DNA of 15,795 bases. Source: Nitrososphaerales archaeon (GTDB taxonomy: Archaea > Thermoproteota > Nitrososphaeria > Nitrososphaerales > CADDZS01). The stretch spans positions 1 to 15,795 of the forward strand of contig JASHXQ010000097.1 of assembly GCA_030043455.1 (NCBI GenBank). The letters are read 5' to 3'. The notes beneath the pieces are model-generated. The model was not told where the DNA came from and ran no database searches. It was given only the letters and a program-made list of their open reading frames with translations. The position numbers were made by a program, and so were the translations under genes. Below, one piece after another: positions 1 to 6,905 of this stretch (its first letter is position 1; each line of letters starts with the position of its first letter).

Positions 1-31
1 AAATTTCCGCCATAACCGGCCAATCAAATCT

Positions 32-84
32 GATCGAATGCTGCTATTCGATCTTCAAAATATGGATGAGGAAAAATTTCATCC
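32..84. terminator. Two tandem hairpins downstream of the minus-strand operon
   Basis: Two inverted repeats lie just past the stop of the CrtC-like gene (stop at 104-106, minus strand). One is a perfect 8-bp stem, GATCGAAT (32-39) and ATTCGATC (46-53), with a 6-base loop. The other is GGATGA (64-69) and TCATCC (79-84), with a 9-base loop that reads T-rich on the minus strand. Their position suggests a transcription end or an mRNA 3' structure. Archaeal terminators are usually simple U-tracts, so the terminator role is inference. Confidence 0.4.
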
Positions 85-103
85 CCGTCGTAAGGATCGC
101 TAG

Positions 104-1201
104 CTAAGCAGTATTTCCTTCTACATGGCCGAAATACATCAATTCCCAGATACCTGGATCGCTTGCTTGATCTACTAATCGCTCACCAATATACCGCTCA
201 ACCGAAACATTCCCACTAAATCGTAGGTAAGCTCCGTCGATGTTTGCTACCCGCGCTAGGATGTGCTTGAACCCTTTTACTTGATCGATAAATTTGAAAT
301 CAAGAATGGTTTCGCTGCGCTGAAACGCTACTCTGTAGCGATTTTGATCGTCCACTTTGTAGTCGTAGGTCACTCGGTTCGCGACTGGCTTGCCGCTCTT
401 TGCATCAACGAACTCATCTTCAAGATGTATTGTCACCATGGTCGCACCATCGGCAACCACCTTCCCATCCCTGGCTAGCATAAAGACCGTCAGTTCCTTC
501 GGCTCGTACGACTTTTCGGTGTATAGATGAGCTGCGACAATCGAGTAGGGTCCAGCCTGAGCTCTTCCCCAGTACCAATGATTGAGCAGCTTCGACATTT
601 GGACATCTCCCCAGTTGTGATCATGGTAGCCAATTCCGGTGAGGGTTTGTGGGGCCGAGCCCTTTTCGGTGATCGTGGCAGTTACTTTTCCCTGGGGAAC
701 CGAGGGCAACCACGCGAAATAGTGTTCCTCGTGCTCGCCAAAGTAGGCATATCCAGTCTCGGGGCGCCACGGTTGCACCTCTCCAACGAGCTCCACCTCT
801 AGCGTCATGCCCTCATCAACTACCTTCATTTGGTACGTGTGCAGGTCACCCCGGAAGTAGCTGTCCTTGATCCGGATGTCGCATTTTTCCCTGCTGGCAT
901 TGAATTCCTCAGGCTTCGCGTGCACCATGAGGTGCTTCTCGGGAAGACTAGGGCGGTTCAAGTCCACCGATATTAGAGGCGCCTCCGGTTTCTGGGGTTC
1001 GAGCATCCACTTGGTATAGAAAGTGATCACCAGGGAAGCTCCACCCGATAAGTGCGAGTCAAAATACCACCATTCGTAGCTATCCCGACCCCCAGAAGTC
1101 CGCATGCCGTCTTCCCAAGGCTCTATCTGTCCGCGCTTGATTCCAAGACGAGCGTAATCCTCATCCCGGTCTGCTTGGCGTGCCAGTTTTTGAATGGCCA
1201 A
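104..1201 (-). CDS. CrtC/AttH-type lipocalin-fold protein (carotenoid 1,2-hydratase-like)
   Basis: A 365-residue soluble protein with no signal peptide. It shows the hallmarks of the hydroxyneurosporene synthase (CrtC)/AttH superfamily: YEWWYFD at residues 42-48, GYHDHNWGD at 191-199 and HWYWGRAQ at 208-215. CrtC enzymes add water to terminal double bonds of acyclic carotenoids, and the HNW triplet corresponds to a catalytic His-x-Trp that I recall for bacterial CrtC. Other members of the fold are isomerases or cyclases of terpenoids and polyketides, so the substrate is not assigned. No phytoene synthase or desaturase is nearby. The longest start is TTG at 1201, directly after an in-frame TAA; the first ATG is residue 33, just before the conserved domain. 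It follows the deacetylase-like gene by 54 bases on the same strand, so the two are probably cotranscribed. Confidence 0.75.
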   Translation of the reverse strand: MAIQKLARQADRDEDYARLGIKRGQIEPWEDGMRTSGGRDSYEWWYFDSHLSGGASLVITFYTKWMLEPQKPEAPLISVDLNRPSLPEKHLMVHAKPEEFNASREKCDIRIKDSYFRGDLHTYQMKVVDEGMTLEVELVGEVQPWRPETGYAYFGEHEEHYFAWLPSVPQGKVTATITEKGSAPQTLTGIGYHDHNWGDVQMSKLLNHWYWGRAQAGPYSIVAAHLYTEKSYEPKELTVFMLARDGKVVADGATMVTIHLEDEFVDAKSGKPVANRVTYDYKVDDQNRYRVAFQRSETILDFKFIDQVKGFKHILARVANIDGAYLRFSGNVSVERYIGERLVDQASDPGIWELMYFGHVEGNTA

Positions 1202-1255
1202 TTAGGATCCTACATTTCCCCAGAGACTCCCGGAATTACAAATAAACGAATGAGA

Positions 1256-2680
1256 TTACCACTGGATCGTCAGGTGCGAATTGTACTCGATCTTGTCCAC
1301 TTTTCTTTTCGTTTTCTTTGTAACACCGTAAGCAATTGTCTTGCCCCGTTTTTCCTGAAGCTCGCTTAGGCAAACAAAAATCTTGACACCACTGCTCCCC
1401 AGATCTGCGACACACCAGGTGTTCGACCTGAGAAATTCGGGCAACGAAACTTTTTCGAGTTTTTGAGTCTCGGCCTCTTCTAGATTCAAAACAATTTCAG
1501 AAGGCATCTCGTCAGCTTCAAGACTGAAAGTGAAATCTTTGCAGGCAAAAGGACTGGAAAGATCTATTCTGGTAGCGGTTCGTTCAGAAGAAGTTATCTG
1601 GACACCAAATGTCACAGTTGCGGAACATGCGAGGTACTGCGCAATATCCGCACAACGCATCCAGAGAACACGATCGCCCAATAGCTTGTTGATTCTCGAT
1701 ACAAGTTCCCCAAGCCCTCTGAGGCCGTATCTGGATCCGTTGGAATAGAGGGATTGCCAATGGGTAACGATTGTCACGTAGCTTCCGCTTCTCACTTGAT
1801 CTGCGATCCTGCCGGCATTTCCATCTGCGGACAACACCGGATTGATCCTTTCCGTCTCCCAGACCTCATACGGGAGATCAGTTAGCTGGGCAGTCCAGAG
1901 CGGATCGTTCATCGAACCCATGAGGCTTACGACGGCCTCACCGCCTTCCCGGTCAAGGTACATGATCTTATGGTCCACGATTTGCGAATCCTTGTCGACA
2001 TTCAGGAAATACCAGAGAACTTTTTTTCCCAGTATAGGGATTCCTGCCCGGAGTACCGCTCTTGCATACTGATCTTCCACATACATTCCGAAATTGCACG
2101 GTGAAGTGACACCGGACGCCTCTAATCCCGCGGCCTTGAGAATCTGTAATGCGAAGCTGAGATAGTTTGTGAGAGACTCCTCATCCTGTTTCTGCGACCA
2201 ATCGTGCTCGCTGATGCTGCCGATCAACTTCTTTGTCTTCAGATTTAGAGCACGGGTGTGGGTGAGCATCTCCGGACCAATATCAAATTTCTTGGACACC
2301 TGATTTTTGAACACCAAGACAAAATCTTTGACTCGCTCTTGGGGGAATCCCACCAGTTTCCTATCGACTCGTCCCAGTCCGGCCGGAAAGGGGACCACCG
2401 AGATCTTGCCTCGAACTTCAGCTGAATTGACCCACTGGGCAAATTCGTGAACGAACTCCTGGTCAATCTCCGGGGCAATGGGGAATTTGAACTCCGAGTC
2501 AGAGTCAAAGTACCACTTTCCGTCCTTCTTTGTGTAGTGATAATCGACGGCGTCCTTGGGCACCTGGCTTGCGAAATAATATAGAGGATTGATACAGGGA
2601 GAGGGGTCGTCAATGAGTAGTGTGATCGGACAGCGATTCAGCGGCTTTTCCATCCGAAAGTTCCTCACGAAACGGCTCAA
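1256..2680 (-). CDS. Polysaccharide deacetylase-like (NodB-fold) protein
   Basis: A 474-residue protein, apparently cytoplasmic. The N-terminal ITLLIDDPSPCINP (residues 19-32) resembles motif 1 of the glycoside hydrolase/deacetylase barrel, with Asp24-Asp25. Later possible metal or catalytic positions are His141 (LTHTRALN), His159 (SEHDW) and His317 (VTHWQSLY). The segment at about 331-360 (GLGELVSRINKLLGDRVLWM) matches the C-terminal barrel helix and strand seen in many such proteins. Residues from about 361 look like an added beta-rich domain with many Lys/Glu. Known relatives deacetylate N-acetyl sugars or are uncharacterised; the motif spacing is not that of classical chitin or peptidoglycan deacetylases, so no reaction is assigned. 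The start may be TTG 2680 or ATG 2653 (residue 10). It is divergent from the GH4 gene and upstream of the CrtC-like gene. Confidence 0.6.
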   Translation of the reverse strand: MSRFVRNFRMEKPLNRCPITLLIDDPSPCINPLYYFASQVPKDAVDYHYTKKDGKWYFDSDSEFKFPIAPEIDQEFVHEFAQWVNSAEVRGKISVVPFPAGLGRVDRKLVGFPQERVKDFVLVFKNQVSKKFDIGPEMLTHTRALNLKTKKLIGSISEHDWSQKQDEESLTNYLSFALQILKAAGLEASGVTSPCNFGMYVEDQYARAVLRAGIPILGKKVLWYFLNVDKDSQIVDHKIMYLDREGGEAVVSLMGSMNDPLWTAQLTDLPYEVWETERINPVLSADGNAGRIADQVRSGSYVTIVTHWQSLYSNGSRYGLRGLGELVSRINKLLGDRVLWMRCADIAQYLACSATVTFGVQITSSERTATRIDLSSPFACKDFTFSLEADEMPSEIVLNLEEAETQKLEKVSLPEFLRSNTWCVADLGSSGVKIFVCLSELQEKRGKTIAYGVTKKTKRKVDKIEYNSHLTIQW

Positions 2681-2740
2681 CGGGGGATCATAGGGATCGT
2701 CGCCACAAGCGTATTTGAGATTAACAGGGAGTGAAGAAGG
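2681..2740. promoter_or_regulatory. Divergent promoter region (deacetylase-like / GH4)
   Basis: Sixty bases separate the two divergent starts. TATTTGAG (about 2712-2719) lies about 26 bases before CTG 2741 on the plus strand. The opposite strand reads CAAATA over the same bases, about 30 before TTG 2680. A shared A/T-rich core could thus serve both directions with very short leaders. GGGAGTGA (2727-2734) also resembles a Shine-Dalgarno sequence six bases before CTG 2741. The element assignment is inference. Confidence 0.35.
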
Positions 2741-4108
2741 CTGGTCAAAATCAGTTTCATCGGTGCGGGCAGCGCTGCCTTTTCCATGAAGGTGATCAAA
2801 GACCTTTGTCTGTCGAAAGGACTCCCGGGTAGTACAGTCACGCTGATGGATGTCGACAAGACTCGGCTAGAGGCGGTGTACTCCGTGGCTCGCCGGTACT
2901 CGACAGGCGTCCACTCGACTTTGCACTTTGAAAAGACATTGGATCGGAAAGCTGCGTTGGAGGGGGCAGATTTCGTCATCGATACGGTGCTCGTGGGGGG
3001 TCACGAACAGCAGGAAATGGTTAGGGCGGTGAGCGAGAAACACGGCTACTACCGGGGGGTGGAAGCTGTAGAGTTCAACATGATTCAGGACTATTCCACC
3101 ACGTTCCAGGCGTACTACCAGCTTCAGTTCTTTTTAGATCTCGCACGGGACATGGAAGAAATTTGCCCGGATGCCCTCCTGATCGACGTCGCAAATCCCG
3201 AGTGTGAAGCGGGGACGCTCCTCACGCGGGAAAGCAAGATCAGGACGGTGGGCTACTGCCACGGTTATCTTGGGTACAAGGACGTTGCGATGAAGCTCGG
3301 TCTAGAACCGGAAAAGGTTCAATTGCAAGTCGCCGGATTCAACCACAACATCTTCCTCTCCCGGTTTGAGAACGAAGAGGGGGAGGATCTTTACCCGGTA
3401 ATTGACGAGTGGATTAAGAGAGATTCGCAAAGGTACTGGGAGGAGCACCGTCCGATCAACGAATTCGACATCGACATGAGTCGGGCAGCGATCGACATGT
3501 ACAAGCTGTACGGACTCCTTCCTGTCGGCGACACGGTGCGCAGCGGGAGCTGGAAGTATCACTACGACCTGAAAACGAAACAGTACTGGTATGGCGAGTT
3601 CGGGGGCCCGGACAGTGAGATCGGTTGGGCGCGGTATCTTCAAAGGGTCAAGGAAAGGACTCAGCTGATTTTCCGGCTGGCACAAGATTCGGACGTGGAG
3701 CTTTTTCAGGAGTTTCCTCCGGAAAAAAGTGAGGAGCAAATCGTGCCCTTCATAGAATCGATGGTGAACGATCTTGGGGAAAGATTTGTGCTGGATGTCC
3801 GGAATGAGGGGACAATCCCCAGTCTGCCTAACGATGTTGCCGTGGAAGTGTCAACTCGAGTAGACGCGAAGGGTATTCATCCGGAAACTCCGCATCGCCT
3901 GCCGGAGGCGTTATCCAAAATGGCCCTGCTCCCCAGACTGGGTCGCCTGGAGATGGCGATGGAAGCTTTCCTTTCGGGGGATCGCTCGATTTTACTTGAA
4001 ATCCTCTACCGAGATCCAAGGACGAAATCAGACTCTCAGGCTGAAGAAGTCCTTAAGGAAATTCTTGCTTTATCTTTCAACAACGGAATGCGCGAGCACT
4101 ACAGCTGA
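2741..4108 (+). CDS. Glycoside hydrolase family 4 (NAD+/Mn2+-dependent alpha-glycosidase)
   Basis: GH4 enzymes cleave glycosides by a redox-elimination mechanism using NAD+ and a divalent metal. From CTG 2741 the protein is 455 residues, the usual GH4 length. It begins with the family's NAD-binding segment KISFIGAGSAAF (residues 3-14). NP at about 140-141, CHGY at 173-176 and NHN at 201-203 supply the metal ligands Cys173 and His202, numbered almost exactly as in characterised members. The tetrapeptide after Cys tracks substrate in GH4; CHGx is, as I recall, the alpha-glucuronidase type, so a uronide is the best guess, with low certainty. The first ATG (2786) would delete the Rossmann motif and is unlikely. 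A TGA at 2732-2734 blocks earlier starts, leaving CTG, preceded by GGGAGTGA. It is divergent from the deacetylase-like gene. Confidence 0.88.
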   Translation: MVKISFIGAGSAAFSMKVIKDLCLSKGLPGSTVTLMDVDKTRLEAVYSVARRYSTGVHSTLHFEKTLDRKAALEGADFVIDTVLVGGHEQQEMVRAVSEKHGYYRGVEAVEFNMIQDYSTTFQAYYQLQFFLDLARDMEEICPDALLIDVANPECEAGTLLTRESKIRTVGYCHGYLGYKDVAMKLGLEPEKVQLQVAGFNHNIFLSRFENEEGEDLYPVIDEWIKRDSQRYWEEHRPINEFDIDMSRAAIDMYKLYGLLPVGDTVRSGSWKYHYDLKTKQYWYGEFGGPDSEIGWARYLQRVKERTQLIFRLAQDSDVELFQEFPPEKSEEQIVPFIESMVNDLGERFVLDVRNEGTIPSLPNDVAVEVSTRVDAKGIHPETPHRLPEALSKMALLPRLGRLEMAMEAFLSGDRSILLEILYRDPRTKSDSQAEEVLKEILALSFNNGMREHYS

Positions 4109-4113
4109 AACGA

Positions 4114-4133
4114 GTTCTCCCGGCCCTGGGAAC
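4114..4133 (+). terminator. Weak hairpin after the GH4 gene
   Basis: Five bases past the GH4 stop, GTT-CT-CCC (4114-4121) can pair with GGG-AAC (4128-4133), leaving a 2-base bulge and a GGCCCT loop. No T-tract follows. It is a possible mRNA 3' structure only. Confidence 0.2.
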
Positions 4134-4180
4134 CGCCTAATGGAAAGTTGCCATGATCAGTCCCAATATGTAAAATTAGT

Positions 4181-4228
4181 GGATTTCCATTCGAGGTAAT
4201 CCCACTTTTTTTAAATAGCGGGAAATCC
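4181..4228 (+). promoter_or_regulatory. vapBC promoter with flanking inverted repeat
   Basis: TTTAAATA at 4210-4217 is a strong archaeal TATA box centred about 29 bases before the antitoxin ATG (4243), so the transcript is leaderless or nearly so. It is bracketed by a perfect 8-bp inverted repeat, GGATTTCC (4181-4188) and GGAAATCC (4221-4228). The right arm sits between the TATA box and the transcription start. VapB antitoxins commonly autorepress through such palindromes; that this is the operator is inference. Confidence 0.6.
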
Positions 4229-4242
4229 TTATCTTAATTATC

Positions 4243-4527
4243 ATGAGCGAAACTATCTCGATGGATGAAAAAGGCAGGCTTGTTTTACCAAAGAAGATCA
4301 GAGAGAAGGCAGGTATAGATGTCAAGACTAAACTTGTCGTTCACACAAATGAGATAGGAAGAATAGAACTGTCGGATCCCAGAATCTTGACGGCTAGGGC
4401 CCAGAATATCGGAGCTAAGAAACTTTCAGGTTGGAAAGAAGAAGATCATCAAGCTGCGGCTTTTCTCCTTAAGCAGATGAAAGGAAGACGCAGTTCAGAG
4501 AAAAATATCAAGCATGAAGCTAATTGA
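4243..4527 (+). CDS. vapB: AbrB/SpoVT-type antitoxin (VapB-like)
   Basis: A 94-residue protein whose N-terminus (about residues 5-45) is a swapped-hairpin AbrB/MazE DNA-binding domain, recognisable by MDEKGRLVLPKKIREKAGI at 7-25. The remaining C-terminal part is charged and helical, the usual place for wrapping around and inhibiting a PIN toxin. The stop overlaps the PIN-domain gene by 14 bases, a standard antitoxin-toxin arrangement with coupled translation. Antitoxins of this class bind their own promoter as dimers; the inverted repeat around the TATA box fits autoregulation. The ATG start is well placed behind the TATA box. Family assignment is firm; the cognate pairing is inferred from the overlap. 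Confidence 0.85.
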   Translation: MSETISMDEKGRLVLPKKIREKAGIDVKTKLVVHTNEIGRIELSDPRILTARAQNIGAKKLSGWKEEDHQAAAFLLKQMKGRRSSEKNIKHEAN

Positions 4528-4903
4528 CACCGTGGCAATAATTGGGTTCCTTGATCCAAGAGATCGGCTCCACAAGCGCTCAACAGAGCACCTAGACAGC
4601 ATTGCAGGCCCCAGTGCTGATGGTACCCTCGTCCCCACTAGCTCGCTGATCGAGACCGACTTACTGTTGAAGATCATGGGATACACTGAATCTGAGCGGG
4701 AAATAAGTTGGCGAGCGATCGAGATCAAGGTTGCAAATAGAATCATCGCAAATTCTGTGTCCTCAATTACTGGCGCGGTCAGTTTACAAAAGAATGGGAT
4801 GGACTACTTTGATTCACTAATAACTTCCCTAGCTAGAGAGACTGGCTCGAAGGTGATCACCACTGACAAAAGTATAGCACGAATCGTACAGGTTGAATGG
4901 TAG
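4514..4903 (+). CDS. vapC: PIN-domain ribonuclease toxin (VapC-like)
   Basis: A 129-residue single PIN domain, the normal VapC length. The acidic metal-binding residues are in order: Asp5 (LIDT), Glu47 (LIETD), Asp100 or Asp97 (MDYFDS) and Asp118 (TTDKSI). VapC toxins are Mg-dependent endoribonucleases that cut tRNA or rRNA and are neutralised by VapB. All four acidic positions are present, so the enzyme should be active. The ATG at 4514 lies within the antitoxin gene. The actual RNA target cannot be read from the sequence. Confidence 0.85.
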   Translation: MKLIDTVAIIGFLDPRDRLHKRSTEHLDSIAGPSADGTLVPTSSLIETDLLLKIMGYTESEREISWRAIEIKVANRIIANSVSSITGAVSLQKNGMDYFDSLITSLARETGSKVITTDKSIARIVQVEW

Positions 4904-5088
4904 GCGAAATATCAGGTTCGCATCTATCGTTGTGATTGTTGATAGTATAAATCGACAACAGACTGCGGAAAAAATCACTGTTTAGTTCAAAAATAGAAAC
5001 AAACCCTTCCGGCATTTGGAGAAAATCCGTACAATGGCAAAATAATGCCAGAAAAATAATAGCCAAAGTAGACACCTCTCGAAAATTG

Positions 5089-5117
5089 AGATCAGTTCGG
5101 ATCATGATTCTTGATCT
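5089..5117. repeat. Nested palindrome upstream of the beta-propeller gene
   Basis: AGATCA (5089-5094) and TGATCT (5112-5117) form a perfect 6-bp inverted repeat. The self-complementary ATCATGAT (5101-5108) lies close to its centre. The element ends 19 bases before the TATA-like box of the beta-propeller gene, where an archaeal activator or repressor could bind. The rest of 4904-5177 is A/T-rich with one small inverted repeat (TGGCA/TGCCA at 5035-5050) and no convincing gene. Confidence 0.35.
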
Positions 5118-5136
5118 GGGGAAATTTCCAATTTCA

Positions 5137-5144
5137 TTTTATAG
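5137..5144 (+). promoter_or_regulatory. TATA-like box of the beta-propeller gene
   Basis: TTTTATAG lies about 37 bases before the TTG start at 5178. A start site about 26 bases downstream would give a leader of roughly ten bases. Confidence 0.4.
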
Positions 5145-5177
5145 GGAGCGTAAGTTCAGAATGTAGGATATTTTTTC

Positions 5178-6512
5178 TTGAACTCCAGGTTTTATCTGCT
5201 GGGTGTTGGTCTCTTTGTGGGTTTGTTTCTCGTAAGCTCGATCGCAGCAAGTGCTTTTTCAACTTCGTCGAGTCAGGCAACGACGTTTTCGACTCCGGTC
5301 AACCTCAGCAACGACACTTACCAGGCTCATTTCCCGTGGGTCGCGAATGTGGGAAACAACGTGTACGTAGCTTGGGAAGAGGGGGACCATGGGGTGTGGT
5401 TTAGGGCAAGTACCAACGGTGGCTCTTCCTGGAGCACTGCGATTCGCTTGAGTTCGCCGGGCGGAGTGGCTGATTACCCAATTGTCTACGCTTTAGGGAC
5501 GGACGTGTATGTCGTCTGGGCGCAATCGGTGAGCAACGAACTCCAGATTTTCTTCGCGGCGAGCACTAACAGTGGCTCAAGCTTCTCTTCCGCGATTCAG
5601 CTCACGAGTGGTACTTCGACCAATGGATTCATTACACCGACAATTGCCGCTGCCGGGTCTGATGTTTACATTGCCTATACCGGTAATGGCAAAAACTCTT
5701 ACGTTGTATCCAGTGACAACTACGGGGCAGCCGGTTCATGGACGGCTCCTTTCTACTACTCCGCGACACATGAGCCGCAAATTGCAGCGGAGGGATCCAA
5801 CGCCTATGCCATAGCTGATGGTGTGGGAATTGCAGTTACCAACAACGGCGGTCAGAGCTGGACGATCATCAGCAGTTCCACGAACGATGGCGACGAGCCA
5901 TGGGTCGCGGCTTCTGGGCAGTACGTCTATGTTGTCTCGCAGACCAAGACAGATAGCGGCAACATCCACTTTTTCTACAGTAATAACTATGGCAAGACAG
6001 GTTCCTGGACGAGCGAGCCAGGTGTGGACATTAGCGGGACTCTGACTGACACTTGGCAACCGCAGCTCACGGTAAGTGGCAACTACCTCTTTGTCACCTT
6101 CCACGACCTTGCCTCGCCCATTACCAATTACGTGGTAATGTCTAGCAACAACGGCAAGACCTGGAGCACGCCGCAGGTGATCAGTGAATCCTACCATTCA
6201 ATCAGCTGGCCCTACCAGGTGGCCACTACTGGCTGTGGCGGGGGGTACTCTTGTACCGGGTCTTCGCAGGACATTTCCACCGTGGAGTCGCTGCAGGTAA
6301 ACAAGGTCTGGGAGGTTTTCGTTGCTTCGAGCACGAACGAGGGAAGCAGTTGGTCGTCCGTGAACGTAAGCGACAATCCGAGTGGGACTATAGCAGCACA
6401 AAATAACGATATCGCGACCGCGTCCATTGCCTCGAATGGAGCTGCGAGTTTTGTCGTATGGGAGCAGACGAGCGCTTCGGGGCTGTCACAAGTCTATTTC
6501 TCAGCATCCTAA
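5178..6512 (+). CDS. Secreted BNR/Asp-box beta-propeller protein (sialidase-like fold)
   Basis: A 444-residue protein with a clear signal peptide: basic Arg4, a hydrophobic stretch at about residues 6-22, and likely cleavage after ASA at about 26. The mature part holds seven Asp-box-like motifs of the S/T-x-N/D-x-G-x-S/T-W type, at about residues 78-86, 129-136, 179-188, 221-228, 268-277, 322-329 and 385-392. Each comes near a repeated NVYVAW-like strand, as expected for a multi-bladed propeller. Such proteins are often annotated as exo-alpha-sialidase, but I see no arginine triad or other sialidase active site, so binding or a structural role is as likely. No transmembrane or anchoring segment is visible at the C-terminus. 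The start is TTG; no ATG or GTG lies upstream before the in-frame stop at 5151. It appears monocistronic. Confidence 0.75.
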   Translation: MNSRFYLLGVGLFVGLFLVSSIAASAFSTSSSQATTFSTPVNLSNDTYQAHFPWVANVGNNVYVAWEEGDHGVWFRASTNGGSSWSTAIRLSSPGGVADYPIVYALGTDVYVVWAQSVSNELQIFFAASTNSGSSFSSAIQLTSGTSTNGFITPTIAAAGSDVYIAYTGNGKNSYVVSSDNYGAAGSWTAPFYYSATHEPQIAAEGSNAYAIADGVGIAVTNNGGQSWTIISSSTNDGDEPWVAASGQYVYVVSQTKTDSGNIHFFYSNNYGKTGSWTSEPGVDISGTLTDTWQPQLTVSGNYLFVTFHDLASPITNYVVMSSNNGKTWSTPQVISESYHSISWPYQVATTGCGGGYSCTGSSQDISTVESLQVNKVWEVFVASSTNEGSSWSSVNVSDNPSGTIAAQNNDIATASIASNGAASFVVWEQTSASGLSQVYFSAS

Positions 6513-6612
6513 GACCGACACGAGCTCAGGGGTTTGCTACCTCTGGCCGTGCCAGCATTCGCCGTACCTGATTTGCTTATGAGCCTAGAGAGCAGGTGCT
6601 CACGGTGCCGCT

Positions 6613-6882
6613 ATGCTGTACATGGTGATCGAACACTTCAAGAATCGCGACGCCAAAGCCGTCTACAACCGCTACCAGGAAAAAGGCAGAATGCTGCCGG
6701 ACGGGCTGAAGTATCTGGGAAGCTGGACCGAGTCAAACTACGATCGATGCTTCCAGTTAATGGAGTGCACAGACCCTTCTCAGTTCCAGGAGTGGATCAC
6801 ACAATGGCAGGATCTAATTGATTTCGAATTGGTGCCGGTGATGTCCGGAGCCGAAGCCACCGAAAAAATCCTCGGGGAATAA
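6613..6882 (+). CDS. DUF3303 family protein
   Basis: An 89-residue protein that I recognise as DUF3303: it starts MLYMVIEHF, then has KGRMLPDGLKYLGSW at about 25-39, CFQLME near 46-51 and WITQWQDLIDFELVPV at about 61-76. The family is a small ferredoxin-like alpha/beta fold, similar to dimeric alpha-beta barrel proteins, with no established reaction. ATG 6613 fits the family N-terminus exactly. The TenA-like gene begins 23 bases after its stop on the same strand, so the two are probably cotranscribed. The 100 bases upstream of it hold no clear promoter element. Confidence 0.8.
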   Translation: MLYMVIEHFKNRDAKAVYNRYQEKGRMLPDGLKYLGSWTESNYDRCFQLMECTDPSQFQEWITQWQDLIDFELVPVMSGAEATEKILGE

Positions 6883-6905
6883 TTTTTCGAAAGTCGGGCC
6901 AAAAA

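Noticed and set aside
5035..5064. Short repeats AATAATGCCA/AATAATAGCCA with a TGGCA/TGCCA stem, considered as a CRISPR-like or terminator element
   Set aside because: There are only two degenerate copies with no spacer pattern and no T-tract, so I treat it as ordinary A/T-rich intergenic DNA.
4857..5105. A minus-strand open frame of about 80 codons over the vapC end and the following gap
   Set aside because: The translation has no recognisable family, it begins near the palindrome, and it overlaps the conserved end of VapC. It cannot be excluded entirely but is not supported.
5736..6197. Antisense open frame within the beta-propeller gene
   Set aside because: It is explained by the repetitive, G+C-balanced codon use of the propeller gene; no motif was seen.
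5178..6512. Calling the propeller an exo-alpha-sialidase
   Set aside because: Asp-boxes mark the fold, not the activity, and I could not find the catalytic residues.
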